From assembly GCF_038006045.1 (NCBI RefSeq), contig NZ_JBBOUK010000001.1, forward strand, positions 1,033,001 to 1,097,000: a stretch of DNA of 64,000 nucleotides, read 5' to 3'. The notes under the pieces are model-generated. The model was given only the letters and a program-made list of their open reading frames with translations. It searched no databases and was not told the origin of the DNA. Source of the stretch: Exiguobacterium sp. FSL W8-0210. GTDB lineage: Bacteria; Bacillota; Bacilli; Exiguobacteriales; Exiguobacteriaceae. The translations under genes were made by a program, and so were the position numbers. This document shows positions 35,464 through 44,697 of the stretch, piece by piece. Position 1 is the first letter of the stretch, and each line of letters begins with the position of its first letter.

Positions 35464-36025
35464 ACAAATCATTGAGAGCCTGTTATTCGTCGTCGGAGAC
35501 GATGGGATCGATCCACGTGGTCTCAGTCAAGCGTTAGAAATCAGTGAAGCGGCAGCGCGTGAACAGTTGCTGGCTCTTCAAACGACATTCGAAACAGAGC
35601 AGCGTGTGTTGCAAATTGTGGAGTCGGGTGGTGTCTTTAAGATGGTGACACGAAAAGAAATGTCGCCATATATTCAGGCATATGCCGGTTCGCTCGCAGA
35701 AGATTCCTTGTCTCGAGCAGCGATGGAGACACTCGTCATCATCGCATACAAACAACCCGTCACACGTGCTGACATCGAAGTCGTTCGTGGTGTGAAGACG
35801 GAGCGTGTCATCCATACGTTAAGTGCAAAAGGTTTGATTGAAGAGGCGGGACGCGCTAAAGGCGTCGGTCGCGCGAAATTGTATAAAACGACGGATCATT
35901 TCCTGGACCATTTTGGTTTGAACAGTATTGAAGAGTTGCCGCCACTCGAGTTCGAAGAAACGTTCGAATCGGATGGAGATCTCTTCTTCCGGAATGATCC
36001 TTCATTAGAGGAGAGAGTGAATTAA
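35453..36025 (+). CDS. scpB: Segregation and condensation protein B
   Basis: A 190-residue partner of ScpA made of two winged-helix domains (about 1-80 and 90-165; [19 protein letters not shown] is the typical core). The C-terminal tail is acidic. Translation starts at TTG 35453 with AAGGAGGAG upstream inside scpA, an 11-base overlap. Its stop overlaps the rluB start (TAATG). In B. subtilis the sporulation or wall genes ypuI, dacB, spmA and spmB lie between scpB and rluB; here they are missing. Confidence 0.96.
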   Translation: MAYEQIIESLLFVVGDDGIDPRGLSQALEISEAAAREQLLALQTTFETEQRVLQIVESGGVFKMVTRKEMSPYIQAYAGSLAEDSLSRAAMETLVIIAYKQPVTRADIEVVRGVKTERVIHTLSAKGLIEEAGRAKGVGRAKLYKTTDHFLDHFGLNSIEELPPLEFEETFESDGDLFFRNDPSLEERVN

Positions 36026-36786
36026 TGGAACGGTTACAAAAAATCATCGCACAAGCAGGTGTCGCTTCGCGGCGTAAAGCAGAGGAATTGATCACAGCAG
36101 GTCGTGTCAAGGTCAACGGGAAAGTCATCACGGAACTTGGAACGAAAGTCGGAGCACGTGCCGAAGTCGAAGTCGACGGTGTGAAGCTTGAGCGTGAAGA
36201 GCACGTTTACTACATGCTCTATAAACCAACAGGTGTCGTTTCGACGGTTGAAGACGATAAAGGACGTAAGACGGTCGTCGATCTCGTACCACCGGGGCAC
36301 CGTGTCTTCCCAGTCGGTCGACTCGACTACAATACAAGCGGTCTTCTGTTAATGACGAATGACGGTGAATTCTCGAACCTCTTGCTTCACCCAAAATATA
36401 AGGTACCGAAGCGTTACATCGTCAAAATCAAAGGTGTACCAGAATACTTCCACGTCAAAGGTCTTGAAAAAGGCGTCGTCTTACCGGATGGTTTCAAGAC
36501 AGGTAAAGCCCATGTCGAGATGCGCGATATCGATAAGAAGAAAAATACAGCGATTCTTGAAATGGTCATCTATGAAGGACACAACCGTCAAGTCCGTCAA
36601 ATGGTCGAGACACTCGGTTCGGAAGTCTTGAAGTTGAAACGTGAACAGTTCGGTTTCTTGACACTGGCCGGTCTTACTTCTGGCGAGTGGCGTGAACTTT
36701 CAAAAAAAGAAGTCAATCAATTGCGTGAGCTAGCGGATCCAGCCGCTCCACCTACGAAAAGACGTAAGAACACAAAAAAACGTTAA
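36025..36786 (+). CDS. rluB: 23S rRNA pseudouridine synthase B
   Basis: RsuA/RluB-family pseudouridine synthase, 253 residues. An S4 RNA-binding domain is at residues 1-60 (RLQKIIAQAGVASRRKAEEL), then the catalytic domain with VGRLDYNTSGLLLMTNDG, which includes the essential Asp. The match to RluB is by length and by position before resA. A short Lys/Arg-rich tail (PPTKRRKNTKKR) may add RNA affinity. It is coupled to scpB by a one-base overlap. Confidence 0.94.
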   Translation: MERLQKIIAQAGVASRRKAEELITAGRVKVNGKVITELGTKVGARAEVEVDGVKLEREEHVYYMLYKPTGVVSTVEDDKGRKTVVDLVPPGHRVFPVGRLDYNTSGLLLMTNDGEFSNLLLHPKYKVPKRYIVKIKGVPEYFHVKGLEKGVVLPDGFKTGKAHVEMRDIDKKKNTAILEMVIYEGHNRQVRQMVETLGSEVLKLKREQFGFLTLAGLTSGEWRELSKKEVNQLRELADPAAPPTKRRKNTKKR

Positions 36787-36796
36787 TTTGTAAAGC

Positions 36797-36832
36797 GAGA
36801 AGCTCATCCTCCGGGTTGAGTTTTCTTTTTTT
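36797..36832 (+). terminator. Weak terminator after rluB
   Basis: GAGAAGCTCA / TGAGTTTTCT imperfect stem with a GC-rich loop, then TTTTTT. It separates the scp-rluB transcript from resABC. Confidence 0.6.
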
Positions 36833-36833
36833 G

Positions 36834-36867
36834 TGACAAAACGATTAACGAATTTCACATTTTGTCA
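36834..36867 (+). promoter_or_regulatory. Inverted repeat in the resA promoter region
   Basis: TGACAAAA and TTTTGTCA are perfect 8-bp inverted arms separated by 18 bases. The right arm overlaps a possible -35 (TTGTCA, with TACAAT 19 bases on). TTGTGA and TTTCACA elements in the same stretch recall ResD- or Rex-type sites. A redox-responsive operator is plausible but unproven. Confidence 0.45.
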
Positions 36868-36912
36868 ACGGTAAAGCGATTTCAAGTACAATATGGGTGG
36901 AGGCGGTAAAAT

Positions 36913-37503
36913 ATGAAAAAAACGAAACAAAATCCGGAAGAACGCTTAGCAGCGGCCCAGCAAAAAAAGAAGAAACGCTCCTTCTGGCGTCTGATGATCA
37001 TGACGATCGTCTTGTTCGCCGGAGCAGTCGTCATCATGCAATTCGTCGATCAAGCGACACGTGATAAAAACGGTCGTGTCATGGCAGGTGATGATGCCCC
37101 TGGTTTCGCACTCGTCGATCTATATGGTGAGAAACAGCACTCGATGGACGAGTACAAAGGAAAAGGACTTTTACTCAATTTCTGGGGAACATTCTGTGAG
37201 CCATGTAAGAAAGAGATGCCATTGATCAATGACAACTATCAGATGATGCAAGACCAAGGCGTCAATTTCGTAGCGGTCAATGTCGGTGAAACACCAGTTC
37301 GTGTCTCAAGTTTCATCAAGGATATTGGCGGAACGGACTATCCGATTCTCATGGATACGAACAGTTCGGTCGAGAAGGCTTACGGGATCTACAACTTACC
37401 TGTGACGTTCATCATCAATAAAAAAGGTGAAGTCGTCGAGAAGTATGAAGGTGAGATTGATCAAGCGAAGCTCGAAGAGATGGTGAAGAAGGCGAACGAG
37501 TAA
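36913..37503 (+). CDS. resA: Thiol-disulfide oxidoreductase ResA
   Basis: Extracytoplasmic thioredoxin-like protein that reduces the haem-binding cysteines of apocytochrome c, 196 residues. A basic N-terminus and one membrane anchor (about 25-45) precede the thioredoxin fold. The active site is Cys95-Glu-Pro-Cys98 in WGTFCEPCKKEMP, identical in the CEPC core to B. subtilis ResA, and the cis-proline loop is YNLPVTFI. It heads resABC. The leader upstream holds an inverted repeat that may be an operator. Confidence 0.96.
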   Translation: MKKTKQNPEERLAAAQQKKKKRSFWRLMIMTIVLFAGAVVIMQFVDQATRDKNGRVMAGDDAPGFALVDLYGEKQHSMDEYKGKGLLLNFWGTFCEPCKKEMPLINDNYQMMQDQGVNFVAVNVGETPVRVSSFIKDIGGTDYPILMDTNSSVEKAYGIYNLPVTFIINKKGEVVEKYEGEIDQAKLEEMVKKANE

Positions 37504-37525
37504 CGCATCGAAGGGGGATTTAAGG

Positions 37526-39073
37526 ATGCAGGAGCAAGAAGATTTCAAACAACTGGACATGCGTTACGAGGAAGCGGAGCTTCGATCGAAACGTAAAAAT
37601 CCATCTTGGATCGACCGGGCATGGACGTTCTTCTCGTCCGTCAAGGTCGGGTTGTGGCTGATCGGGTTGATCATCATCGCGAGCGGGGTCGGAACGATCT
37701 TCCCGCAAGAGATGTATATTCCACAGGCAACACCACCGGAAGAGTTTTATCAAAAGGAATACGGCACGGCAGGTGACATCTACTATACGTTAGGATTCCA
37801 CAACCTGTTTGAATCATGGTGGTATATCGGATTGATCACGCTTTTATTACTCTCGATCATCATCGTATCGATTGACCGATTCTTCCCGCTCTACCGAGCA
37901 CTGAAGAAACAACCGGTCATCCAGTCGGACCGTTTCATGAACGGTCAGCGATTTGGCGCGGAAGCGACTGGCGATATCAAAAAAATCGATGCGATCGCAC
38001 CGTTGCTTGAGAAAAAAGGATATAAAGTCCGTCGTCAAGATGGGGCACTCTTAGCGGAAAAGCAACGTTTCGGACGATGGGGTCCATACATCAATCATAT
38101 CGGACTCGTCTTATTCTTCGGTGGTGCGATGCTTCGAGTCGTACCAGGGATGCACGAAGATGAATTGCTTTGGCTCCGTGAAGGAGAGACGTTGCCGATC
38201 GAAGCGACGGACAATCAGTACTACTTGAAAAATGAAGCGTTCAACATCGAATTCTATGATCCTGAGAAGGTCGATGAGAAGTTCAAGAAATCACTTGAAG
38301 CAGCAGGCGGAAATGTACCGAAGAACTATGATACGAAGATGACGCTGTACAAGAAAGTCGGTGAAACATCCGATTTCAAACCGAAGCTTGAAGAAATCAA
38401 GTCAGGTGAGACGGCAGTCAACCGTCCATTCGAATTCGATGATTATCAAGTCTTCCAGGAACAGTACGCGGCAGATCCGGAATTCAAGACGATGTCGTTT
38501 AATATCGTTAACCAGAAAACGGACAAAGTCGTCGATACGATCAAGGTCGACTTGCGTGATCCGAAAGAAACATATGCCTTAAAAGATGGATATGAAGTCG
38601 AACTGAAGGACTTCCTTCCGGACTTCGTCGTCAAAGATGGTCAGCCAACGACGAACTCGGGACGTCCAGTCAATCCAGCCTTCGTCTTCAGCATCAAGTC
38701 ACCCGAACATCCGAAAGGTGAACGGAGTTTGATTGGGATCAAACTTAATGTCGGTGGAGATGAGAATCAGTACAAGATGGCATTCGCCGGTACGGAACTC
38801 TCGAACATCTCGGGTGTCCGGATTAAAAAAGATTTGACGCTACCGTTCCTGTTTGCAGGTGGTATCATCTTCATGGCAGGCCTATTGATCGGGATGTACT
38901 GGCCGCACCGTCGTCTCTGGCTCAAAGAGAAGAACGGTCGAATCCAGATTGCTGGATTTACGAACAAAAATGCATTGGGGCTCCAAAAGGAAGCCAATCT
39001 CGCGTTGACGGAAGTCGGTCTGCCAGAACTTGAGGATCGACAAAAGTTGCGGGAAGAGGGGGAAGCTAAATGA
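37526..39073 (+). CDS. resB: Cytochrome c biogenesis protein ResB
   Basis: A 515-residue membrane protein, part of the system II (Ccs/Res) machinery that carries haem outward and attaches it to apocytochrome c. Membrane helices lie at about 38-58, 94-115 and 180-200, with a large extracytoplasmic domain (about 205-450) and a final helix (TLPFLFAGGIIFMAGLLIGM). The conserved stretch VKVGLWLIGLIIIASGVGTI is at the first helix. The resC start overlaps the resB stop by four bases. Confidence 0.95.
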   Translation: MQEQEDFKQLDMRYEEAELRSKRKNPSWIDRAWTFFSSVKVGLWLIGLIIIASGVGTIFPQEMYIPQATPPEEFYQKEYGTAGDIYYTLGFHNLFESWWYIGLITLLLLSIIIVSIDRFFPLYRALKKQPVIQSDRFMNGQRFGAEATGDIKKIDAIAPLLEKKGYKVRRQDGALLAEKQRFGRWGPYINHIGLVLFFGGAMLRVVPGMHEDELLWLREGETLPIEATDNQYYLKNEAFNIEFYDPEKVDEKFKKSLEAAGGNVPKNYDTKMTLYKKVGETSDFKPKLEEIKSGETAVNRPFEFDDYQVFQEQYAADPEFKTMSFNIVNQKTDKVVDTIKVDLRDPKETYALKDGYEVELKDFLPDFVVKDGQPTTNSGRPVNPAFVFSIKSPEHPKGERSLIGIKLNVGGDENQYKMAFAGTELSNISGVRIKKDLTLPFLFAGGIIFMAGLLIGMYWPHRRLWLKEKNGRIQIAGFTNKNALGLQKEANLALTEVGLPELEDRQKLREEGEAK

Positions 39074-40236
39074 ATTTGCTTCAGTTGAGCAGTAACCTGC
39101 TCCTTACATCATTTATCGTCTACCTCGTCAGTACAGGATTCTTCGCTGTAGCGACGAGTGGTAAAAAAGGACCGACGCGTTCTGGTAAAATCGCCTTTAC
39201 GCTTGCGATCATCGGTTTCCTCGCGCAGCTCGGATATTTCTTCACGCGCTGGGCTGGAGCTGGGCACGTTCCAGTTTCGAATTTATATGAATACACGACA
39301 TTCTTCGGCATGATGATGGTGCTTGGTTTCTTGATCGTTTATGCCATCTACAAAAACAATGTCCTCGGTTTGGTTGCGATGCCAGTTGCATTGCTCGTTA
39401 TCGCTTATGCGTCGATGTTCCCGGATGAAGTCCAACCGTTGATCCCAGCACTACAAAGTGTTTGGCTCAAAATCCACGTCACGACGGCAGCGCTCGGCGA
39501 AGGGATTCTTGCCGTCAGCTTCGCGACCGGATTATTGTATCTGATTCACGCGACGGATTTCAGCAAGGAATCGAAAACACGGACGTGGCTCGAAGTCGTC
39601 ATGTTCTCACTCGCATGTGTCGTCGGTTACATCTTAGTTGGGCTGTTGTTCAAAGCGACAGGTTCTGCGTCGACGATCGAATACGTGGCGAAAAACGGTG
39701 CAACGATGACGCATGACTATGCCATGCCAGTCTTGACAGGTCCTGAAGGCGGAAAAGTCTTATCGGGTTCAGGTGCCGTCATCGAATTACCGAACTTCTT
39801 GAACGCGAACAAAGTCAATACGGTCTTATGGTCGATCATTGGTGGCGTCGTCTTATACGTCTTGCTTCGCTTCGTCATTCTTCGCAAGCGTCTTGCTGAG
39901 AGCTTGAAGCCGATCGCGCGTAAGATCGATCTTGAGACAGCAGATGAGATCAGCTATCGTTCTGTTGCGATTGGTCTTCCCATCTTCATCCTGGGCGGTC
40001 TGATCTTCGCGATGATCTGGGCGCAAATGGCATGGAGCCGTTACTGGGGCTGGGATCCGAAAGAGGTATGGGCACTCATTACGATGCTCTTCTACGTCTT
40101 TTATCTCCATATGCGCATCCAGCGTGGTTGGATTGGTAAAAAATCAGCTTGGTTATGTGTTGGCGGATTTGCTGTCATCATGTTCAACCTCGTCTTCGTT
40201 AACCTTGTCGTAGCAGGATTACACTCTTACGCATAA
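39070..40236 (+). CDS. resC: Cytochrome c biogenesis protein ResC (CcsA)
   Basis: A 388-residue multi-helix membrane protein, partner of ResB. The tryptophan-rich haem-handling WWD-type motif is AWSRYWGWDPKEVWALIT, followed by YVFYLHMR; His residues in LYEYTTFFG and KIHVTTA regions fit the haem ligands of the family. It is the last gene of resABC. Ten bases after its stop begins an IS1182-family element that separates it from resDE. Confidence 0.95.
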   Translation: MNLLQLSSNLLLTSFIVYLVSTGFFAVATSGKKGPTRSGKIAFTLAIIGFLAQLGYFFTRWAGAGHVPVSNLYEYTTFFGMMMVLGFLIVYAIYKNNVLGLVAMPVALLVIAYASMFPDEVQPLIPALQSVWLKIHVTTAALGEGILAVSFATGLLYLIHATDFSKESKTRTWLEVVMFSLACVVGYILVGLLFKATGSASTIEYVAKNGATMTHDYAMPVLTGPEGGKVLSGSGAVIELPNFLNANKVNTVLWSIIGGVVLYVLLRFVILRKRLAESLKPIARKIDLETADEISYRSVAIGLPIFILGGLIFAMIWAQMAWSRYWGWDPKEVWALITMLFYVFYLHMRIQRGWIGKKSAWLCVGGFAVIMFNLVFVNLVVAGLHSYA

Positions 40237-40280
40237 GGAAAAAACAAGGAGGCTGGGACATAACTCAGTTTCACAAACAA

Positions 40281-40319
40281 AAGGCCCTCGAAACGACTAT
40301 ACGTTTCGAGGGCCTTGTT
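40281..40319 (+). terminator. Terminator at the left end of the IS1182 element
   Basis: AAGGCCCTCGAAACG / CGTTTCGAGGGCCTT, 15-bp perfect stem with a six-base loop, then GTTCT. It would stop resC read-through into the transposase gene. Confidence 0.75.
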
Positions 40320-40409
40320 CTATGAAAAAAAACCGATTCTGAATAAACAAATAAGGACAACCTCTGATAAAGTTAAAGTGATCAAACCATAACCATCGGA
40401 GGTGCCCTT

Positions 40410-41993
40410 ATGTTTAAAGATTATAACATGAACCAGCTGGTTCTGCCCTTAGATTTAGAAGTTCGTCTTCAAGAAAATGATATTGCGTTCGCTGTCCACC
40501 ATCTCGTCGAATCCATTCCAGACGATGTGTTCGAGCCTTTCATGCGCACGACAGGATGCCCGGCTTACCATCCACGCATGATGATGAAAATTATCTTATG
40601 TGCCTACACACAATCGGTCTTCTCCGGTCGGAAGATTGAAGGATTACTATCCGATAGTCTGCGGATGATGTGGCTAGCACAAGGGAATGCGCCGAGCTAT
40701 CGTACCATCAACCGTTTTCGAGTGCATCCCGCAGTCACTCCGATATTGAAGCAAGCCTTCGTTACCTTCCGTTGCCATCTCGTCGAGATGGGAGAAATCA
40801 ATGAAGAAGCCATCTTTATCGATGGTACAAAGTTAGAGGCGAATGCGAACCGATATACCTTTGTTTGGCGGAAATCGATTGAACGTCATAGTGCGTCTCT
40901 CGTGGACAAATCGAATCGTATCTATGACAACCTCGTCGAACAAGACATCCTACCGGAAATTGAACGAGAAAACCCGGACGAGCTTACTCTCTCAGAACTC
41001 GAACACATGGGTGAAGCTGTAGACGCACATATCGCTTCCATCAACCAAAAAATCGAGGCGAGTACGGACACCCAAGAAAGAAAACGTCTGCGTTCTGAAC
41101 GGAAGGAACCACGTCTCCTTCGAAAGGAAATTACAGATTTCATCGAGCGGAAACAGAGATACGCCCTTCAAAAGAGGACGCTCGCTGGACGGAACAGCTA
41201 TTCGAAAACGGACACGGACGCGACGTTCATGCGAATGAAAGAAGATCATATGCAAAATGGACAACTCAAACCAGGCTATAACGTTCAAATCGCGACCGAA
41301 GGACAATACACACTCGCTTATGATATTTATCCGAATCCGACGGATGCCCGGACGTTACTCCCCTTTTTAGATGAGGTCAGCTCATATTTACCACTACCAC
41401 CGCATATCGTTGCGGATGCCGGCTATGGGAGTCAGGAGAATTATCAGGATATTCTGATGCGCCGTGGGCGCATTCCACTCATCCCTTACACGATGTTCGA
41501 AAAAGAAAAGTCGCGAAAATGGCGCAACGATCCCTTTAACACAGCGAACTGGTCTTACGATGAAACGGCGGATCGGTTTGTGTGCCCGAATGGACAGGAC
41601 GTAACGTTCCGTTACATGTCCAAGAGAACAGATCGTTACGGATTCACGCGTGATTTCAAGGTGTATGAAAGTGAAGGGTGTGATGGCTGCCCGTTCCGCT
41701 CCCGTTGTACAAAGGCCGAAGAAGGGCGTCACCGACAGGTACACATAAACACTTCATGGGAAGAACAAAAAGAACAGATGAAAAAATGGCTTTCAGATCA
41801 AAAAACAGGATCCCTCTATGCGAAACGGAAGATAGACGTGGAACCAGTTTTTGGATATCTGAAGGCTAATTTGAGTTTCACTCGCTTTTCTGTGCGAGGA
41901 AAAGCGAAGGTGAAGCGTGAGCTCGGCTTCATCCTCATGGCCGTAAATTTGAGGAAATGGCTCATCCAAAGCGTTGCCCGAAGGGCAGCTTGA
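40410..41993 (+). CDS. IS1182-family transposase
   Basis: A 527-residue transposase, apparently intact. The N-terminal domain (QLVLPLDLEVRLQENDIAFA; GCPAYHPRMMMKIILCAYTQ) and the first catalytic Asp in IFIDGTKLEANAN are characteristic of the IS1182 family; the second Asp is in HIVADAGYGSQENY and the Glu in KRKIDVEPVFGYLKANLSF. A Cys-rich zinc-finger-like stretch (CDGCPFRSRCT) precedes the last part. The start has GGAGGTG upstream. Confidence 0.95.
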   Translation: MFKDYNMNQLVLPLDLEVRLQENDIAFAVHHLVESIPDDVFEPFMRTTGCPAYHPRMMMKIILCAYTQSVFSGRKIEGLLSDSLRMMWLAQGNAPSYRTINRFRVHPAVTPILKQAFVTFRCHLVEMGEINEEAIFIDGTKLEANANRYTFVWRKSIERHSASLVDKSNRIYDNLVEQDILPEIERENPDELTLSELEHMGEAVDAHIASINQKIEASTDTQERKRLRSERKEPRLLRKEITDFIERKQRYALQKRTLAGRNSYSKTDTDATFMRMKEDHMQNGQLKPGYNVQIATEGQYTLAYDIYPNPTDARTLLPFLDEVSSYLPLPPHIVADAGYGSQENYQDILMRRGRIPLIPYTMFEKEKSRKWRNDPFNTANWSYDETADRFVCPNGQDVTFRYMSKRTDRYGFTRDFKVYESEGCDGCPFRSRCTKAEEGRHRQVHINTSWEEQKEQMKKWLSDQKTGSLYAKRKIDVEPVFGYLKANLSFTRFSVRGKAKVKRELGFILMAVNLRKWLIQSVARRAA

Positions 41994-42007
41994 CGAGAGA
42001 CAATGAA

Positions 42008-42052
42008 AAAAGAAGGAATTGCACATCCTCAGTGATGGCAATTCCTTCTTTT
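42008..42052. terminator. Terminator at the right end of the IS1182 element
   Basis: AAAAGAAGGAATTGC / GCAATTCCTTCTTTT, 15-bp perfect stem with a 15-base loop; A-rich before and T-rich after, so it may work in both directions. It shields resDE from transposase transcription. Confidence 0.75.
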
Positions 42053-42217
42053 CGTTAAATTCAGCTAGTTATGTCCCAGCCTCCTTTTTCATGTGCGTCT
42101 GACCGAAGTGTGCCTTTTCGGAGAAATCAGCCAGAGCAAGCCATTCTTTTCGTTTCATAGTATACTAAAAGAGTAGTAGGATAGAGGAGTAGAGTTTAGT
42201 TTATAGGAGGAGACAGC

Positions 42218-42934
42218 ATGTCAGAAGAAGCACGTATTTTAGTCGTCGACGATGAAGAACGGATTCGTCGCCTGTTGAAGATGTATCTGGAGCGGGAAAA
42301 TTTCACGATCGAGGAAGCAGACAATGGAGAGACGGCGCTTGAAATGGCGCTTGAGACAGAATACGATGTCATTCTCCTCGACTTGATGATGCCGAAGATG
42401 GACGGGATGCAAGTTTGTGAAGAATTGCGGAAAACGAAAGCGACGCCAATCGTCATGTTGACGGCAAAAGGCGAAGAGACGAACCGCGTGCATGGGTTTG
42501 AGATGGGGGCAGATGATTATATCGTCAAACCATTCAGTCCACGCGAAGTCGTCTTGCGTGTCAAAGCGATCCTTCGCCGGGCAAGTGCGACGAAATTCCT
42601 CCACACGGATGCGAAAACAAAAGATGTCATCGTCTTCCCACACTTGACGATCGACAATGATGCGCACCGCGTGACGGTCGAGTCGCAAGAAGTCAATTTA
42701 ACACCAAAAGAATACGAACTCCTGTATTTCTTAGCAAAACAAACGGATAAGGTATTCTCGCGGGAACAATTACTCAAGGAAGTCTGGAACTATGAATTTT
42801 TCGGAGATCTGCGGACGGTCGATACACACGTCAAACGTCTGCGTGAAAAGCTGAATCGTTTGTCCCCGAACGCCGCTCAAATGATCACGACGGTCTGGGG
42901 TGTCGGATACAAGTTCGAGAATAGTCCGACCTGA
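42218..42934 (+). CDS. resD: Response regulator ResD
   Basis: OmpR/PhoB-type regulator of aerobic and anaerobic respiration genes, 238 residues. The receiver domain (about 5-120) has VVDDEERIRR, the phospho-acceptor Asp in VILLDLMMPKMDG and Lys in YIVKPFSPREV; the winged-helix DNA-binding domain is at about 140-235 (LTPKEYELLYFLAKQ; TVDTHVKRLREKL). In B. subtilis it belongs to resABCDE; here an IS separates it from resC, so it needs a promoter in 42087-42217, where TATACT at 42161-42166 is a possible -10. Strong site GGAGGAG before the start. Confidence 0.95.
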   Translation: MSEEARILVVDDEERIRRLLKMYLERENFTIEEADNGETALEMALETEYDVILLDLMMPKMDGMQVCEELRKTKATPIVMLTAKGEETNRVHGFEMGADDYIVKPFSPREVVLRVKAILRRASATKFLHTDAKTKDVIVFPHLTIDNDAHRVTVESQEVNLTPKEYELLYFLAKQTDKVFSREQLLKEVWNYEFFGDLRTVDTHVKRLREKLNRLSPNAAQMITTVWGVGYKFENSPT

Positions 42935-42936
42935 CG

Positions 42937-44664
42937 ATGAAATGGTTGCAAAGCGTTGTCATCAAACTATGGGGAACGATTCTGTTACTCGTTTCGGTCG
43001 TCTTGATCGCCTTGACGATCTTGTTACTTGAATTTTTCAACTCGTTCCATATCGAACAGGAACGGGGGCACTTGGCAAAGCTCGGTCAACAAGTCGAGAC
43101 CGTCTTTCAGGCGCACTCCGGCATCGAGGAAGGGTCGAGTACTGCGGTTGAAATCACGGATATCTACGGGGCGACACTGATCGCGAAGACGCAGGACGAT
43201 TCTGTTGAAGCGAACATCTCACAAGCGAAGGCGAACCGGATCATCAAAGAACTCGAACGTCAGAACTGGAAAGCGATTGACGGTGAAGAAGGCGAGACGG
43301 CGATCGGCAACTATGAGACGTTCGATGGAAAGGCGGCACTCGCGTATCGGGCACCGCTCATTACGGACAGTGGCAACGGAACGATCTACTTGATCGAGCA
43401 ATTGACGAACATCGAACAGGCGAATGAGGGTGCACGTCAAATCATTCAGCTCTGTGTCCTGTTAGCGATTATCGGAACGACCGTCTTTGCCTTCTTCCTC
43501 TCGACACGGATCACGGCACCACTGCGGACGATTCGTCAAGCTGTCGTTGAGGCCGGTGAAGGAAAGTTCGATCAGAGCCTGACGCAACGTTCACGGGATG
43601 AGATCGGTGACTTAGCGCTTGCGTTCAATGAAATGAGTAGTCAACTCAATCAATACGTCACGGATCTCGACAAGGAGCGACATTTACTCTCCTCGATTCT
43701 GCGCTGTATGGCAGACGGCGTGTTGACGTTCTCAAAATCAGGTAAGCTCCTCGCGACGAATCCACCAGCTGAAGCATTTTTAGCAGGTTCTCCTGTACCG
43801 GATGAACTGATTGAACTGTTCCAGACGGTCATGCAGGAAGAGACGGAGATGACGGTTTCCTTCGAACGAGAAGGACGCTTCTACATCATCATCGTCAGTC
43901 CGTTACTCGAACAAGAAGAACAGATCGGAGCGGTCGCCGTCCTGCGTGATATGACGGAAGCACAGCAACTCGAGAAGATGCGCGCTGATTTCGTTGCGAA
44001 CGTCAGTCATGAACTGCGGACTCCACTCGTCATGCTGCAAGGGTACTCAGAAGCGATTGTCGATGGCATGACCGAAAGTGATGAAGCAACAAAGGAATTC
44101 GCTTCGATCATTTACGACGAGTCCCAGCGACTGTCAAGACTCGTTAACGATCTTCTTGATCTTGCGCGCATGGAAGCGGGATATCAGGAGTTACGGATTG
44201 AATCCGTCGAAGCAATACCTTTTGCGAATCGAGTGATCAAGAAGTTCAAACAGATGGGACGCGATAAACAAGTTACCTTCTCGGTTTCTGGTCCGAACAT
44301 CGCGTTTGAAGCAGACCCTGATCAAATGGAGCAAGTCTTGACGAACCTGCTTGGGAACGCCCTGCGTTATACGGAGAACGGTGAAATCAAGATTAAGATT
44401 GACGAAGATAGGGAAAACATTACATTATCCGTCATTGATTCGGGTGACGGAATTCCAGAAGAAGATCTACCGTTCGTCTTTGACCGTTTTTATAAAGCGG
44501 ATAAAGCGCGGACACGTGGCAAGACGGGTACAGGAATCGGTCTTGCGATCGTGGCGAATGTCGTCCGAGCTCATGGTGGTGAAGTCGAAGTCGACAGCCG
44601 CTTGGGAGAGGGAGCGACCTTCCGGATCCGATTACCGAAAAAACAAGGGAAGCGAACATTATGA
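42937..44664 (+). CDS. resE: Sensor histidine kinase ResE
   Basis: A 575-residue membrane kinase paired with ResD. Helices at about 8-30 and 165-187 frame an extracytoplasmic sensor domain. They are followed by HAMP (about 188-240), a PAS-like domain (about 250-340), HisKA with the phospho-His in FVANVSHELRTPLVML (about 354-369), and HATPase with NLLGNALRYTENG and the G boxes DSGDGIPEED and GTGIGLAI. The start follows the resD stop by two bases. In B. subtilis ResE responds to low oxygen and nitric oxide. Confidence 0.95.
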   Translation: MKWLQSVVIKLWGTILLLVSVVLIALTILLLEFFNSFHIEQERGHLAKLGQQVETVFQAHSGIEEGSSTAVEITDIYGATLIAKTQDDSVEANISQAKANRIIKELERQNWKAIDGEEGETAIGNYETFDGKAALAYRAPLITDSGNGTIYLIEQLTNIEQANEGARQIIQLCVLLAIIGTTVFAFFLSTRITAPLRTIRQAVVEAGEGKFDQSLTQRSRDEIGDLALAFNEMSSQLNQYVTDLDKERHLLSSILRCMADGVLTFSKSGKLLATNPPAEAFLAGSPVPDELIELFQTVMQEETEMTVSFEREGRFYIIIVSPLLEQEEQIGAVAVLRDMTEAQQLEKMRADFVANVSHELRTPLVMLQGYSEAIVDGMTESDEATKEFASIIYDESQRLSRLVNDLLDLARMEAGYQELRIESVEAIPFANRVIKKFKQMGRDKQVTFSVSGPNIAFEADPDQMEQVLTNLLGNALRYTENGEIKIKIDEDRENITLSVIDSGDGIPEEDLPFVFDRFYKADKARTRGKTGTGIGLAIVANVVRAHGGEVEVDSRLGEGATFRIRLPKKQGKRTL

Positions 44665-44697
44665 GTCGCTTCCTTTCGCTATAGGAGTGAATGAAAC

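Larger units (their letters stand above)
40246..42086 (+). mobile_element. IS1182-family insertion sequence
   Basis: A 1.84-kb element with 20-bp perfect terminal inverted repeats: AAGGAGGCTGGGACATAACT (40246-40265) and its inverse (42067-42086). It carries one transposase gene and, just inside each end, a strong hairpin (40281-40316 and 42008-42052). It lies between resC and resD. No direct target repeat is obvious at the flanks. The motif GGCTGGGACA is common in intergenic repeats of Gram-positives, so the exact outer edge is not certain. Confidence 0.82.
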
